Source: CAWGQN01 sp963824885
Lineage (GTDB): Bacteria; Actinomycetota; Actinomycetes; Actinomycetales; Microbacteriaceae
Reading direction: 5' to 3'
DNA: 64,000 nt
Assembly: GCA_963824885.1 (NCBI GenBank)
Contig: CAWGQN010000001.1
Location: 186,001 to 250,000 of the forward strand
A program made the translations under genes and the position numbers. The notes below the pieces were generated by a model. It was not told the origin of the DNA. It was given only the letters and a program-made list of their open reading frames with translations, and made no database searches. Shown here one piece after another: positions 62,694 through 64,000 of the stretch; the stretch's first letter is position 1, and every line of letters begins with the position of its first letter.

Positions 62694-64000
62694 TTAACCG
62701 CCGGCTCCCGGCGATTCCGCGGCGACGGCCGCCGCAATCGCCTTATTCAATCGGTCAACCGCGGCGCCGTACGCGGCCCAGTTTCCCGACTTGAGGGCCG
62801 CGTCCCCGTCGGCCGCGGCTTGCTTTGCATCGTTCAACGCGGATCGAAGCGCGGGATTGGTCGACGATTGCGCCGCGTTGTCGGGTGGACTCGACGGTGC
62901 CGCATTCGTCGGCACGTTCGTATCGCCCGCGACCGCACCCGAATCGCCGCCAAAAAGCACGTCGAGAGACTGCGTCAACGTGCCCTCGAACGCGATCTTT
63001 TGCCCGAACGCCGTGAGAACCTTTTGAAGAAGCGGATAGCTCGTGTCGCCCGTCGACTGGACGTAGACGGGTTGAACGTAAAGAAGACCGCCCCCGACGG
63101 GAAGAGTCAAGAGATTCCCGTTAACACTTTTGTTTGCCCCTGGCGCAACAGGTTGAGTTCTTGAGAAACCTTCGGATCCGCATTGAAATTGTTTTGCACT
63201 TGGCCGGGACCGGGAACCGTGTCGTCTTTCGGAAGCGTCGCCAAACGGAGCTTGCCATAATTGTCGGATCGAACCCCCGCTTGAGAACCCGCGTCGGCAT
63301 CGGCCGTGAGATACCCCGTCAAGACGCTTCGACTCGAATCGCTTTTCGCGAGCGGAATATACGTCGAGTACAGCGAAAACGCGGGCGCCTCTTGACCCGG
63401 CATTTGCATGGTCAAGTAATAAGGCGGCTGAAGGGCCGTCTTATTGGGTCCGAATACGGGATCGTTGGGCGTCGTCCACGCGTCTTCTCGCGAATAAAAT
63501 GACCCCGCGTCGGTCACGTGATATTGGCCCAAGACCGCTCGTTGAAGCTTGAACAGGTCCGCCGGATACCGCACATGGCTCATGAGCTGACTAGAAATTT
63601 CAGACAGCGGTTTGAGCGTTCCGGGAAAAACCTTCTGCCACGTCGTCAAAATTGGATCATGTTCATCCCACGTGTACAGGACAACCGTGCCATCCGCGGC
63701 GTCGACGGTCGCCTTGACCGAATTACGCACGTAATTCACCGAGTCGACCGCGTTCGGTTGCGTCGGCGTCTCCGAATCGGCAATCGACGACGCCATGCTT
63801 TGGGTTTGCGAATACGGGTAATTCGAACTCGTTGTATACGCATCGACAATCCACTTGACGCGCCCATCCACGACCGCCGGATACGCCGACGAATCGGTCG
63901 TCAAGTAGGGTGCGACCTTTTCAACGCGCTTGATCGGGTCGCGATCATAGAGAATTTGAGAGTCTGAATTGACAGCGTCGGACAAAAAGATTTGCTCCGA
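62694..64000 (-). CDS. UPF0182 membrane protein (5' end outside window), frameshifted
   Basis: Only the C-terminal part is present. Upstream of 63107 the frame gives VEKVAPYLTTDSSAYPAVVD, RVKWIVDAYTTSSNYPYS and VTDAGSFYSREDAWTTPND; after 63107-63112 the other frame gives NGNLLTLPVGGGLLYVQPVY and an Ala-rich tail. Family members have an unbroken sequence here, so one base appears missing. The frame continues past 64000 (SEQIFLSDAVNSDS). UPF0182 proteins are large actinobacterial membrane proteins of unknown function. Confidence 0.85.

Noticed and set aside
1..64000. CRISPR array
   Set aside because: No series of evenly spaced direct repeats with unique spacers was seen; the only tandem repeat is the coding 15-base unit at 43447-43762.

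Overview
The window is a high-GC actinobacterial chromosome segment, most likely a Micrococcales/Microbacteriaceae-type organism. This rests on the prfB-ftsE-ftsX-smpB-ssrA block, the ANSKRTDF-type tmRNA tag, DUF3039-like and UPF0182-like proteins, adjacent trehalose genes and several apparently leaderless genes. No rRNA or CRISPR array was seen; there are three tRNAs (Lys-CTT, Leu-TAG, fMet-CAT) and one tmRNA.

Region 1 (1-14133) is core metabolism. A long minus-strand series otsA-otsB-ilvD-ilvB-ilvN-ilvC-serA covers trehalose synthesis, branched-chain amino-acid synthesis and serine synthesis. A TIM-barrel isomerase, a small membrane protein, zwf, a GH15 glucoamylase/trehalase and a VIT1/CCC1-type transporter follow.

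Region 2 (14134-28210) is accessory and rearranged. It holds a membrane-protein gene with a T8 frameshift, an N-acetylglucosamine-kinase-like gene, a HTH + ImmA/IrrE pair, an alpha/beta hydrolase, IS3-family copy 1 next to a truncated paralogue of the membrane protein, and a Nudix hydrolase. A putative secreted peptide/lipoprotein/ABC-transporter operon, a 7-TM protein and a surface protein follow. Three degenerate copies of the 3' end of the VIT1 gene and two IS-like terminal repeats lie here.

Region 3 (28211-48008) is mostly housekeeping: wecE-like aminotransferase (frameshifted), hisN, tandem crcB, yefM-yoeB, tmRNA, smpB, ftsX, ftsE, prfB (apparent frameshift), dedA, a CDF transporter, rdgB-rph-murI, an ABC transporter with a pentad-repeat tail, an XRE autoregulator with a 24-bp palindrome over its start, htrA and a proline-rich membrane protein.

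Region 4 (48009-62508) is a defence/competition-like island. It has an Xre/MbcA-like + RES toxin pair, two DUF4190-like proteins, a tandem array of four genes carrying six copies of an unrecognised ~300-residue HEAT-like module, and IS3 copy 2, which cuts off the start of a ricin/AbfB-type lectin gene. A secreted glycine-rich protein with a 2-TM partner and two proteins with HEPN-like RX4H motifs follow. The window ends in tRNA-fMet and a partial UPF0182 gene, also frameshifted.

The most novel candidates are the HEAT-like module array (50343-56376), the secreted peptide/lipoprotein/ABC operon (21242-25221) and the small secreted-protein/2-TM pair (58747-59654). Five apparent one-base frameshifts, one in the essential prfB gene, mean that part of the gene breakage may be residual sequence error.
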